Below, one piece after another: positions 20,165-28,509 of a DNA stretch of 64,000 bases; position 1 is the stretch's first letter, and every line of letters starts with the position of its first letter. Position numbers and translations under genes: made by a program. This DNA comes from Mycobacterium sp. E3251 (GTDB lineage: Bacteria > Actinomycetota > Actinomycetes > Mycobacteriales > Mycobacteriaceae). The notes under the pieces were generated by a model that did not search any database, was not told the DNA's origin, and was given only the letters and a program-made list of their open reading frames with translations. The DNA is taken from contig NZ_LZJF01000034.1 of assembly GCF_001666835.1 (NCBI RefSeq), positions 1 to 64,000 on the forward strand. Direction: 5' to 3'.

Positions 20165-21661
20165 TCAGCCGCCCCGCGCCTCGATCATCGCCGAACGATT
20201 GACCTTGGTCGCCGCGGTGCGGGGAATCGCGTCGACGAACTCGACGGTCTTGGGCGCCTTGTAGTGGGCGAGCCGGCTCTTGGCGTACTCGATCACCTGC
20301 TCCTCGGTGAGCGCCACGCCGTCGGCGAGCTGCACCACCGCGTGCACTCGGCGTCCCCATTGCGGGTCGGCGAGGCCGATGACGACGACGTCGGCGATCC
20401 CGGGGTGACCCGCCAATGCCGATTCCACTTCCGCCGGAAAGACATTCGCGCCGCCGGTGACGATCATGTCGACTCGGCGGTCGACGATATAGAGGTAGCC
20501 ATCCTCGTCCAGGTAGCCGATATCGCCGGCGGAACGGAAGCCATCCTCGGTGGACGGCAGTGGCGCCGCGCCGCCCACATAGCGGGATCCCGCGCTCATC
20601 GGTGCACGCAGGTAGATCTCGCCGTGTTCACCAGGGCCAAGCTGTCTCGTTCCGGCGTCGAGAATCCGGATCTCGGTATCGCGGAAGCCGCGGCCGACAC
20701 TACCCGGGTGGGCCAGCCACTCGTCACCGCGTAAGGCCGTGAGCCCGAGGTTTTCGGTCATGCCGTATGCCGACACGATCTGCTGCGGGCTCAGCAGTTC
20801 GAACCAGGTATGCATGAGCGACGGCGGCATCACGGCGGCGCCTTGCAGGATGAACACGATGCTGGACAGGTCCCGCTCCCGGACGTCCGGCCGGGCCGCG
20901 ATGCGCGCCAGCATTGTCGGCGTGGCGGTGAAATTGGTGATCTTGAAACGTTCGATCACATCTAGAACCAGTGCGGCATCGAACTTTTCCAGCACCACCA
21001 AACGGTCGCCGGCCAGCAGGAAGAAGAAGGTGGCGAAGCCGTTGGTGTGATACATCGGCGCGGGCACCATGATGGTCTGCGGCTGAGCCACCGGCGTCCA
21101 GTTCGCCAGGAACGGCTCGCCGTGCTGTGGCGTCCACAGCGATGGCGCCAGGCTCAGGATCACCTTCGGCACGCCGGTCGAACCGCTGCTGCAGATGCCA
21201 TTCACGTTGGGGGAGACGGCTTCGGGCAGCGCGCTGTCGGACTCGGCCGCCGCCCGCGCCTCGAGGCGCCACCGACTCGCCTCGTCCACGACGACCGCGG
21301 GGTTGATCACCTCGCGCACCCTGTCACGCTCCCACTCCGGCAGGTCCCAATGCATGGGAACCGGAACGGCGCCGATCTTCCAGCATCCCAGCGTGGCCAG
21401 CACCAGGTGGATCGAATTCGGGATTGCCAGCGCGACAAGGGAACCGGACTCGGCGCCGTGGGCGGCCAGCGCCCGGCCCCACTGGTTGGCGCGGGCGTCG
21501 AGTTCACCGAATGTCAGCGACTGCGCGGTGCCATCGAGGGCGACCACCGTCACCCCGATGTCGTCGCGACACTGTTCGGCGAGCTGTTGAAGTTTGGTTC
21601 CGAACGGGATTCCGTCCGCTAACGGGTTGGCTGCCACTTCGGTCGCGGCGGGCTCGCTCAC
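20165..21661 (-). CDS. Acyl-CoA ligase (class I adenylate-forming, FadD-like)
   Basis: A 498-residue AMP-binding enzyme. The P-loop-like A3 motif is SSGSTGVPK, A5 is SAYGMTENLG, the A8 hinge is RRVDMIVTGGANVFPAEVE, and the A10 Lys is kept in RTAATKVNRS. It should activate a carboxylic acid to its CoA thioester. It is the last gene of a minus-strand operon with four acyl-CoA dehydrogenase-type genes; its ATG overlaps the preceding stop by 4 bp. It probably feeds the substrate into those dehydrogenases. Confidence 0.9.
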   Translation of the reverse strand: MSEPAATEVAANPLADGIPFGTKLQQLAEQCRDDIGVTVVALDGTAQSLTFGELDARANQWGRALAAHGAESGSLVALAIPNSIHLVLATLGCWKIGAVPVPMHWDLPEWERDRVREVINPAVVVDEASRWRLEARAAAESDSALPEAVSPNVNGICSSGSTGVPKVILSLAPSLWTPQHGEPFLANWTPVAQPQTIMVPAPMYHTNGFATFFFLLAGDRLVVLEKFDAALVLDVIERFKITNFTATPTMLARIAARPDVRERDLSSIVFILQGAAVMPPSLMHTWFELLSPQQIVSAYGMTENLGLTALRGDEWLAHPGSVGRGFRDTEIRILDAGTRQLGPGEHGEIYLRAPMSAGSRYVGGAAPLPSTEDGFRSAGDIGYLDEDGYLYIVDRRVDMIVTGGANVFPAEVESALAGHPGIADVVVIGLADPQWGRRVHAVVQLADGVALTEEQVIEYAKSRLAHYKAPKTVEFVDAIPRTAATKVNRSAMIEARGG

Positions 21662-22593
21662 GCCGATACCGGCCCGCTGAACAGCGTCTCGAAGGAGCCG
21701 TCGGGGACGCCCGGGATCAGCCGCAACGCGAGCGCCTCGGCGCTAAGGGGCAGCCGGATCAGCGGCTGGGTATGCCGGTCGAGCACGCTGACATCGGACT
21801 CATCGCAGAAGCCCAGTGCGCCGAGCAGTTGGTGCGAGGTGCGTAGCACCTGCCTTGCGGTGTCGGACGCCTTGAGCCGAAGGACGAGCGCGTCGGCCGA
21901 ACGAACCTCTATCGGTAGCGATTCCGGACGGCAGACGGTGAATTTCGCCAATTCGTACAGTCCGCGCACCGCGACCGCGGCTTCCGCCACGGCGAACCGG
22001 ACGGCCTGAAAATCCGCGAGTGGCTTACCGAACTGAACCCGGGCGCGCACATGATCGGTGACGATCTGCAGCGCCTGCTGCACTGATCCCAGAATCCGCC
22101 ATGACCCCAGCACGAGGTGAAGGTTAACGTCGGCGGGCGGAACGGTTCCGTCGGGTTCGCCGAGGGATGCGGGCACCAGGAACGGGCCGAGCTTGGCGTT
22201 GGTCCGCGCAGCCGGCCGCGGGTGGTACCGGGTGCCGTCCAGGTCGGCGGCGATCCAGTCGCCGGGCAGGTCGCCATGGTCGATGCGCGGCGCGCAGGGA
22301 TCGATCAGGGCAAGGCGGGCGCCGTCAATAGCCAGCAACTCCTCGACGAGGGGATAGGGCAGCACGGTCGCGCCAGCGGCGCGGCACAGCACGGCTGCGG
22401 CGAGCAGGTCGTCGGGCGCCGATCGGACATCGAGCTCGAACGCGCCAACCTCGCCGAGGGAACCCCGCGCCGCGTCCCGGATGCTGTCGTCGGTTTCGGC
22501 GCGCAACGCTGCCGGTGGCCCGCCCAGCCGGCCCAACCGCTTGGCGGCGACGGCAGCGAAGTCGCTGATGTCTTGTGGCAGATCAGTTTTCAC
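21658..22593 (-). CDS. Acyl-CoA dehydrogenase-like protein, short probable beta subunit
   Basis: A 311-residue acyl-CoA dehydrogenase-fold protein, shorter than the usual 360-400. The C-terminal domain is recognisable (VQFGKPLADFQAVRFAVAEAA, LLGALGFCDESDVSV), but the middle domain is reduced and no catalytic Glu is apparent. Start GTG 22593 overlaps the preceding stop (GTGA). It is probably the non-catalytic partner of the full-length enzyme encoded just before it (22590-23747). Confidence 0.82.
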   Translation of the reverse strand: MKTDLPQDISDFAAVAAKRLGRLGGPPAALRAETDDSIRDAARGSLGEVGAFELDVRSAPDDLLAAAVLCRAAGATVLPYPLVEELLAIDGARLALIDPCAPRIDHGDLPGDWIAADLDGTRYHPRPAARTNAKLGPFLVPASLGEPDGTVPPADVNLHLVLGSWRILGSVQQALQIVTDHVRARVQFGKPLADFQAVRFAVAEAAVAVRGLYELAKFTVCRPESLPIEVRSADALVLRLKASDTARQVLRTSHQLLGALGFCDESDVSVLDRHTQPLIRLPLSAEALALRLIPGVPDGSFETLFSGPVSA

Positions 22594-23747
22594 CGGTGCT
22601 CTCCCAATACGTCCCGGGCCACCAACATCTTCTGCACTTCGATGGTGCCCGATGCCACGGTGGCGGCCTGTGCGTAACGCCAATGGTCTTCGATCGCCCC
22701 GTGCAGCGCGGCACTCGCGCCGCTGTCCAGCGCGACGGGGCCCAGCACGTCGAAAAGTAGCTCGGCGACCTGCTGGTCACACGTCGTGGTGGCGATGCGG
22801 GCTGCACTGGCCGCCGCGCCCGCCGCCGGGTCGTCCTGCAGCGACACGGCTCGGTAGGCCAGCAACCGGGCGACCCGTAGATCGACCAGCGCCCGCACCC
22901 ACCGCGAGCGAAGCGATTCGGGCAGCCCGTCCCAGTCGTCGCCGAGCTGGGTGCACATCCGGTCGAGCAACGATTCGCAGCGGGCGTAGCGGGCGATGCC
23001 CACGCGCTCGAATGCCAGCGCCTCGCGCATGACCCGCCAGCCGTCGCCGACCTCGCCGAGAACATCACCGGGGAACGCCTGCACGTCGTCGAGGAACATC
23101 TCGTTGAGGTGATGCGGCCCCAGCATCGACCCGATAGGCCGGACGGTGAAGCCGGGCCGGTCCATCGGAATCAGAAAGAGCGTGAGCCGCTTGGGCTTTG
23201 GGGCCTCGGGATCGGTGCAGGCCGCCAGCACACACCAGGACGCCATCAGCGCGTACGACGTCCACACCTTCTGTCCGGTGATGCGCCAGCCGTCCCCGTC
23301 CGGGACGGCGCGGGTACGCAACGAGGCGAGGTCGGTACCGGCCTCCGGCTCGGAAAAGCCCTGACACCAGATCACGTCGCCGGCGGCGATGGCGGCCAGG
23401 TGCTTGGCCTTCTGTTCGGCCGTTCCGTAGCGCATCAGGGCCGGGCCCACCCAATTGATTCCCATGTATTGGGGACCGCGTGGCTCGTGCTGGGCCCACA
23501 TCTCCTCGCGCAGCACCGTCTGCTGCCACACCGAACCACCGCCGCCGCCATGCTCTTTCGGCCACGCCAGCGCCAGGAGGCCCTCGGCGGCCAGCAATTT
23601 GCAGAACGTCTCGGTGGTGGCGAGATCCTGCGGGTTCTCGGTGCAGGCGCCCAGGAAGTCGGCGGGGATGTGGTTGGACACCAGCTCGCGCAGGTGGTTT
23701 CGCAGTTGTGCGGCGTCGTCGCCGAGGTCGTAATCCATCGTCGTCAT
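22590..23747 (-). CDS. Acyl-CoA dehydrogenase, probable alpha subunit
   Basis: A 385-residue full-length dehydrogenase. Features are CQGFSEPEAGTDLASL, TGQKVWTSYA, a candidate catalytic Glu in ALAFERVGIAR, and the C-terminal ASGTIEVQKMLVARDVLG loop. Start ATG 23747 overlaps the upstream stop (ATGA); the following gene starts in its stop. It pairs naturally with the downstream short subunit as an alpha/beta enzyme (inference). Confidence 0.9.
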   Translation of the reverse strand: MTTMDYDLGDDAAQLRNHLRELVSNHIPADFLGACTENPQDLATTETFCKLLAAEGLLALAWPKEHGGGGGSVWQQTVLREEMWAQHEPRGPQYMGINWVGPALMRYGTAEQKAKHLAAIAAGDVIWCQGFSEPEAGTDLASLRTRAVPDGDGWRITGQKVWTSYALMASWCVLAACTDPEAPKPKRLTLFLIPMDRPGFTVRPIGSMLGPHHLNEMFLDDVQAFPGDVLGEVGDGWRVMREALAFERVGIARYARCESLLDRMCTQLGDDWDGLPESLRSRWVRALVDLRVARLLAYRAVSLQDDPAAGAAASAARIATTTCDQQVAELLFDVLGPVALDSGASAALHGAIEDHWRYAQAATVASGTIEVQKMLVARDVLGEHR

Positions 23748-24841
23748 CCCTTCGGCAGCCCGAGCAACCGCTCGGCGATGATGTTGCGCTGGACCTCCGA
23801 TGTTCCGCCGTAGATGGTCGCGGCCAGCGCGTCCTGGCGTTCGAAGAGCAGATCCGGGTCGGTGAGCGACTGCGTTCCCTCGGTAACGGCGGCGAGCTCC
23901 CAAACCCGTTGCAAAGTAATCGATCCCAGCAGCTTCATGGTGTCTGCTTCGGGGCTCGGACGTCCCGCCAATTCGTTGCCCAGGGCGCGGTATCCGGTGG
24001 CCCGCAACGCTTCGGCATCGGCCAGCAGCGAACCGAGCTCGATGCAGATATCGGCGGTCGGCTGCGCCCTGCGTACCGAGTCGAGTCCACGCTTGATCTC
24101 GACCCAGTTCATGATCCAGATCATCTGGCGTTCGTGGTGCAACGACGACAGCGCGACGTTCCACCCACCGTGCAGCGGGCCCAGCAGGTTTTCCATCGGA
24201 ACTTCGACATCGTCGAGGAAGACCTCGCAGAATGTCTCGTCGGAGATCGACGCCATCCGGATGGGCTCGATCCGCACCCCCGGCGAATGCAGGTCGAGGA
24301 TCAAGCAGGAAATGCCCCGGTGCTTCGGCGCCTCCGGATCGGTGCGGGCATACAGGGTGCACCAGCGCGACTCGTGGGCCTGGGTGGTCCAGATCTTGTG
24401 GCCGTTGACCCGAAACACGTCTCCGTCGCGTTCGGCGCGTGTGCGCAGGCCGGCGAAATCGGATCCGGCTTCCGGTTCGGACATGCCCAGCGCCCACCAT
24501 TCGTCACCGCGCAGCAGGGGAGCCAGGAGGCGGTCGATCTGGGCGGCGGTGCCGAATTGACGGATGCCGGGTGCGGCGACATTGGGACCCGCGATGTTGG
24601 GCAGCTTGGGCGCGGACCGCAGCGCCCCCTCGAGCCGGACCTCCATGGCATCGCGCAGACCCAGCGATCGGCCGCCGTGCTCGCGCGGCCAGGTCGGCTG
24701 TATCCATCCGGCCTCGAAGGCAGCTCGCTGGTAGTCGCGCCGCAGCCCCAGATCCCAGCGATAATCGCGATAATTCTCGTAGTAGTCCTTCGGCAGAAAC
24801 TCCGTCAGCCACGCCCCGAATTCGTCGACCACCGCGCTCAT
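23744..24841 (-). CDS. Acyl-CoA dehydrogenase, probable alpha subunit
   Basis: A 365-residue full-length dehydrogenase with MSEPEAGSDFAGL, NGHKIWTTQAHES, the candidate Glu motif SLHHERQM and the YGGTSEVQRNIIAERLLG C-terminus, where Gly replaces the MCAD-type Glu. ATG 24841 overlaps the upstream stop by 4 bp. Together with the first gene of the operon (24838-25920, lacking a base) it probably makes an alpha2beta2 dehydrogenase. Confidence 0.9.
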   Translation of the reverse strand: MSAVVDEFGAWLTEFLPKDYYENYRDYRWDLGLRRDYQRAAFEAGWIQPTWPREHGGRSLGLRDAMEVRLEGALRSAPKLPNIAGPNVAAPGIRQFGTAAQIDRLLAPLLRGDEWWALGMSEPEAGSDFAGLRTRAERDGDVFRVNGHKIWTTQAHESRWCTLYARTDPEAPKHRGISCLILDLHSPGVRIEPIRMASISDETFCEVFLDDVEVPMENLLGPLHGGWNVALSSLHHERQMIWIMNWVEIKRGLDSVRRAQPTADICIELGSLLADAEALRATGYRALGNELAGRPSPEADTMKLLGSITLQRVWELAAVTEGTQSLTDPDLLFERQDALAATIYGGTSEVQRNIIAERLLGLPKG

Positions 24842-25920
24842 GCCGCGCCTCCAGCGAAACGGCGGCCGACCTCGTGATAGAGCGCGCGGCTGTCTCCCAG
24901 CATCGCGGCGGCCTGCCAGGCGTGGCGGACATAGAGGTGGGCGTCGTGCTCCCAGGTCTGCCCGAGCGCCCCGTGCACTTGCACCGCGGTTCTCGCACAA
25001 TTGGCGGCCGCATCGCCGGCCGCCGCCTTGGCGAGCGCCGCTGTGGTCCAGGCGTCCGCGGGCGTCGTGGCCGGATCGCCGAGCCGGGCGGCCGCGGCGT
25101 AGGTGAGGCTGCGGGCGCGCTCCAGGCCGACATAGTTGTCGGCGAGCGCGTGCTTGATCCCCTGGAACGCGCCGATCGGGGTGCCGAACTGGCGGCGAGT
25201 CTTCGCGTGCTCAACGGCGCGGTGCAAGGCTGCGCTCGCGGTGCCCACCAAGTCGGCTGCCGCGGCCATCAACGGCGCCGTCAACGCGCTGTCGAGATCG
25301 ACGGGCGCAGCAGCCAACGGCTCCGCGTCGACCTCGACGTCCGCCAGCGGCTGCGCGGGATCGGTCGACTCGCCCGCGATCACCGTCACCCCGTCGCCGC
25401 AGCGCGCGACCGCCACCACCGTGCCGTCGGGGCCACTGGCGCCACCGTCGGCGCGCGCCAGCGTGACGAGCAACTCGGAGCGGGTCAGGTTGGGGACCGC
25501 GACCGCGCGCCCGCGCAGGCGTCCCCCGCGCAGGGTCATCGGCGCCCCCGGCAGCCGAGATCCCCTGGCGTGCACGGCCAGGGTGGCGACGGCTCCGCCG
25601 GCGATGTCGTCGAGAACTGCGTCGAGGCCCGTGCCCCGCAACGCGCCGGCGGCCAGGCCGACACTGCTCAACAAGGGGATGGGCGCGATGGCGGCACCGC
25701 ACTCCTCGAGCACTACCGCGAGCTCGACCGGTCCGTAGTCGCCGGCCCCGGGCGCGGCCAGTTCCGTCCAACCGAGATCGACGACTGTCTTCCATAGGGT
25801 GCGCCACCGCTCCGGATCCGTCATCGCTTGGCGCGAGGAGTCGGGCGGGCACTCGGTGCGTAGGACATCACGCGCCGTGTCGCGCAGCGACAACTGCTCC
25901 GAATTCAGTCCGACATCCAT
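24838..25920 (-). CDS. Acyl-CoA dehydrogenase family protein, probable beta subunit
   Basis: A 360-residue protein and first gene of the five-gene operon. The C-terminal domain has TRRQFGTPIGAFQGIKHALAD and VHGALGQTWEHDAHLY, without a Glu at either known base position, as in beta subunits of mycobacterial heteromeric acyl-CoA dehydrogenases. Start ATG 25920 is chosen because upstream in-frame sequence runs into the AT-rich promoter island (25928-25955). Downstream genes follow with 4-bp overlaps throughout, indicating a single transcript. Confidence 0.88.
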   Translation of the reverse strand: MDVGLNSEQLSLRDTARDVLRTECPPDSSRQAMTDPERWRTLWKTVVDLGWTELAAPGAGDYGPVELAVVLEECGAAIAPIPLLSSVGLAAGALRGTGLDAVLDDIAGGAVATLAVHARGSRLPGAPMTLRGGRLRGRAVAVPNLTRSELLVTLARADGGASGPDGTVVAVARCGDGVTVIAGESTDPAQPLADVEVDAEPLAAAPVDLDSALTAPLMAAAADLVGTASAALHRAVEHAKTRRQFGTPIGAFQGIKHALADNYVGLERARSLTYAAAARLGDPATTPADAWTTAALAKAAAGDAAANCARTAVQVHGALGQTWEHDAHLYVRHAWQAAAMLGDSRALYHEVGRRFAGGAA

Positions 25921-25927
25921 AAGACCC

Positions 25928-25955
25928 CTAACATAATAAAAATAGTAAACTAGCG
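25928..25955. promoter_or_regulatory. AT-rich divergent promoter island (candidate operator)
   Basis: A strikingly AT-rich stretch between the acyl-CoA dehydrogenase operon and the LLM oxidoreductase. It contains AAAATAGTAAA, an 11-mer shared exactly with the island at 32411-32432. AGTAAACTAGC at 25944-25954 is a 9/11 match on the other strand to GCTA-N3-TAGC. It probably holds the -10 region and an operator for both directions. Confidence 0.4.
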
Positions 25956-25997
25956 GCCTTGTGCGCAATCGCACCGGAACAAACGCTTAGGTGGGCC

Positions 25998-26855
25998 ATG
26001 GTCGAGTGGTATTTGTTCCTGCCGCAGGTGCGGCTGTCGGCGGCCGACATCGTGGAGCGGGCACGTCACGCCGAGGCCAGCGGCTTCGACGGCATGGCAT
26101 TCATCGATCACCTCGAGGCGCCCGGGCTGCCCGATGAAAGCATTTGGGAGGCAATGGGCATTGCGAGCTGGGTGGCGGCCAAGACGGAACGGCTGCGAAT
26201 CGGCCATCTGGTCCTTTGTGACGCCTTCCGCCACCCCGCCGTGCTGGCCAAACAAGCCGTCACCCTGTCGGACGCGTCGGAGGGCAGGTTCGATTTGGGC
26301 CTCGGTGCGGGGTCCTGGCCCGCGGAGTTCGCCCGATTCGATGTTGGCCGGCAGGACGCGGTGGCCCGGGTCGAGCAGCTCGGGCGGCACCTCGAGTTGA
26401 TCAAGCAATACTGGGGTGACGATCCGGGCGACGGCCCGGCTCCGCAGGCCCCGCCGAGGTCTCATCCGATCCCGCTGGTCCTGGGTGGCACCGGCCCTCG
26501 GATGATGGAACTCGTTCGCAGACACGCGGATTGGTGGAACCTGCCGGCGAACCACCTCGACAAGTTGCCCAGGCTGGCCCCCGCCGCGGGGACGGCCCGG
26601 ATGTCGGTCCAGCAGATGGTGGGGTTCATACGATCAGGTACCGACCCCGATTCGGTGCGCGAGGTGAGCACGCGGCGATTCGGCAACCTGGGCGCGGGGC
26701 TGGTCTGCGGGGATGCCGACGAGCTCATCGGCCACTTCACCGGGCTGGCGGCCCAGCGCGTCGAGCGGTTCTACGTGTGGTTCGCCGATTTCGCCGTGCC
26801 CGATTCGCTGCACGAGTTCGGTGAAACGGTGATCAAGGCGTTTCCGCCGCGGTAG
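25998..26855 (+). CDS. LLM-class, probably F420-dependent, oxidoreductase
   Basis: A 285-residue luciferase-like TIM-barrel protein: MAFIDHLEAPG near strand 2, RLRIGHLVLCDAFRHPAVLAKQ, LSDASEGRFDLGLGAGSWPAEF and IPLVLGGTGPRMMEL are hallmark LLM segments. In mycobacteria most such proteins use coenzyme F420. Start ATG 25998 has AGGTGGG upstream. Divergent from the acyl-CoA dehydrogenase operon and 3 bp from the convergent SDR, so it probably works on an intermediate of the same pathway. Confidence 0.85.
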   Translation: MVEWYLFLPQVRLSAADIVERARHAEASGFDGMAFIDHLEAPGLPDESIWEAMGIASWVAAKTERLRIGHLVLCDAFRHPAVLAKQAVTLSDASEGRFDLGLGAGSWPAEFARFDVGRQDAVARVEQLGRHLELIKQYWGDDPGDGPAPQAPPRSHPIPLVLGGTGPRMMELVRRHADWWNLPANHLDKLPRLAPAAGTARMSVQQMVGFIRSGTDPDSVREVSTRRFGNLGAGLVCGDADELIGHFTGLAAQRVERFYVWFADFAVPDSLHEFGETVIKAFPPR

Positions 26856-26858
26856 CCG

Positions 26859-27578
26859 TCAACCCCGTTGCGCCGCTCGCCGCCGCGCTTCCGTGGGAAC
26901 GACCGGCGGCCGGGCGAACGGTCCGCGCTGGACCGCGCTGAGCCGGATCTCCGGCAGGTCGACCGATGGGTCGACGGTATCCAACCAGGCCACCGCGTCC
27001 GCCACATCGGAGACCTGGATGGCGTACATCTCGAAGGGAACATCGGAAAGCATCTCGGTTTCCACCGGGCCGGGGGTGACGATGTGGACGCTGATGCCGT
27101 CACGATCGACTTCGAGGGCCAAGGCCCGGGCGAACGCGTTCATGCCGGCTTTGGATGCCGAGTAGGCGGTCCGCGCCATCATCGGTTCGTGCGCCGCCGA
27201 CGAGGAGATGAACACGAACCGCGAGCCCGCCCGCATCCTGGGCAGGGCTGCGGCGGTCACCACGAAGCACGAATCCAGATTGGCCGAGATGATTGTCCGC
27301 CACTGCTCGAACGTCTGCTTGCGCGCGTAGGTTCCGCCCAGCGTGCCGGCGGCGTGGACAACGAGGTCGATTCTCTCCAATGCGCTTGTCGCAGCCGCAA
27401 ATCCGTCCGGGTCCGAGGCATCGGCCACGAGGTGGCGCGCTCCGATCTCCTCGGCCGCCGCGCGCAACGGGGCCTCGCGACGCGCCGCCAGCACCACGTC
27501 GTAACCCAACTCGGCCAACTTTCGACCACACCCTTTGCCGATCCCGCCGCTGCCGCCGGTGACCAATGCGGTTCTCAC
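26859..27578 (-). CDS. Short-chain dehydrogenase/reductase
   Basis: A 239-residue SDR starting at GTG 27578. It has TGGSGGIG, HAAGTLGG (in place of NNAG), ISSSAAH with the catalytic Ser, and YSASK. Only 10 bp downstream of the GntR regulator gene on the same strand, so the two are probably co-transcribed. Role: oxidation of a hydroxyl in the neighbouring catabolic pathway (inference). Confidence 0.88.
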   Translation of the reverse strand: MRTALVTGGSGGIGKGCGRKLAELGYDVVLAARREAPLRAAAEEIGARHLVADASDPDGFAAATSALERIDLVVHAAGTLGGTYARKQTFEQWRTIISANLDSCFVVTAAALPRMRAGSRFVFISSSAAHEPMMARTAYSASKAGMNAFARALALEVDRDGISVHIVTPGPVETEMLSDVPFEMYAIQVSDVADAVAWLDTVDPSVDLPEIRLSAVQRGPFARPPVVPTEARRRAAQRG

Positions 27579-27588
27579 GGGCTGCCTC

Positions 27589-28410
27589 TCAGGTTTGACG
27601 GAAATCCCGCGTCCGCGACAGCGCCTGCGGCGACAGCGCGTGAATTCGTTGATCGTGCCGACCGGAGAGCACGTACGTCTGGGTGTCGGCGAGATGGCGA
27701 CCCGCGATGCGGCGCGCCCGGTCGACGTCGCCCTCCGCGATGGTCTCGGTCAGCTTGACGTGCGTGCTGAGCACGGCGCGGCGCTGCGCCAATGACGGAT
27801 AGGTGCCCCTCGCCGCGCTCTCGTCTGCCCACTGTTGTTCGTGGCTGGTCCACAGCGTCTCCAAGCTGCCGACCACCGCGATGATGGTGTGGTTTCCGCA
27901 GCCGCGGACCACGAGATCGTGGAATTCACGGCCGATTTCGGTGAACAGCCCGCCGTCCTCGATGTTCTCGGCCATGGAGTCGTTGACCCGGTTGAGCTCC
28001 GGGACCAAGGTGTCCGCCCGGTCCGGGCGCCGGGCGGCCAGCGCGGCGCACGCGGGCTCGAGTTCCTGCAACGCCATGCCAAGGTCGGCGACCGCTACGG
28101 ACTCGCTCTGCAGTAGCAGCCCGAGCATGTACGCGGCACTGGTCTTCGCCGGGGCATGCACGACGGCGCCACCACGGTTGCCCCGCCGCACCGAAACCAG
28201 GCCCTCGGTCTCCAGGATGCGAAGCGCTTCGCGCAGGGAAACCAGACTCACGTTGAACTGCTCGACGAGCACCTCTTGCCGCGGCAACAGATCGCCGTCG
28301 GCGAGGTCACCGTTGATGATCTGGCGGCGCAACTCGTCGGCTACGATTTCTGCGATCCGCGGCGCCGACAATCGGCGACGGGCGTCGCTCCCAATTCCCA
28401 AGGCGGTCAT
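27589..28410 (-). CDS. GntR-family (FadR/FCD) transcriptional regulator
   Basis: A 273-residue regulator with an N-terminal winged helix (DLLPRQEVLVEQFNVSLVSLREALRILETEGLV) and a C-terminal FCD helical domain whose His residues (REFHDLVV, STHVKLT, AGRHLADT) match metal/ligand positions. Start ATG 28410 has GAGGATCGG upstream; ATG 28431 is a weaker alternative. It is divergent from the CoA-transferase across a 99-bp gap with two overlapping palindromes, so autoregulation is likely. It probably represses the surrounding catabolic operons in response to an acid or CoA ester (inference). Confidence 0.88.
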   Translation of the reverse strand: MTALGIGSDARRRLSAPRIAEIVADELRRQIINGDLADGDLLPRQEVLVEQFNVSLVSLREALRILETEGLVSVRRGNRGGAVVHAPAKTSAAYMLGLLLQSESVAVADLGMALQELEPACAALAARRPDRADTLVPELNRVNDSMAENIEDGGLFTEIGREFHDLVVRGCGNHTIIAVVGSLETLWTSHEQQWADESAARGTYPSLAQRRAVLSTHVKLTETIAEGDVDRARRIAGRHLADTQTYVLSGRHDQRIHALSPQALSRTRDFRQT

Positions 28411-28442
28411 CCGATCCTCGATGCATAGCAACTCGCTGGCTT

Positions 28443-28473
28443 AGCTATTTTAGCAGTAATGGTATAAATAGCT
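28443..28473. promoter_or_regulatory. Nested palindromes between gntR-type gene and CoA-transferase
   Basis: A perfect 8-bp inverted repeat, AGCTATTT (28443-28450) and AAATAGCT (28466-28473), with a 15-base spacer. Inside it, 28444-28454 is the 11-bp palindrome GCTA-TTT-TAGC. The 4-3-4 geometry is that of FadR-type GntR operators, although the bases differ from the GT-N3-AC consensus. Probably the regulator's own operator. Confidence 0.55.
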
Positions 28474-28509
28474 TCTTCGATCGCGCGTCGATCGGGAGGG
28501 CGGGTGTAA

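Noticed and set aside
23748..24500. 636-residue version of the acyl-CoA dehydrogenase at 22590
   Set aside because: The extra part is an off-frame reading of the next dehydrogenase gene.
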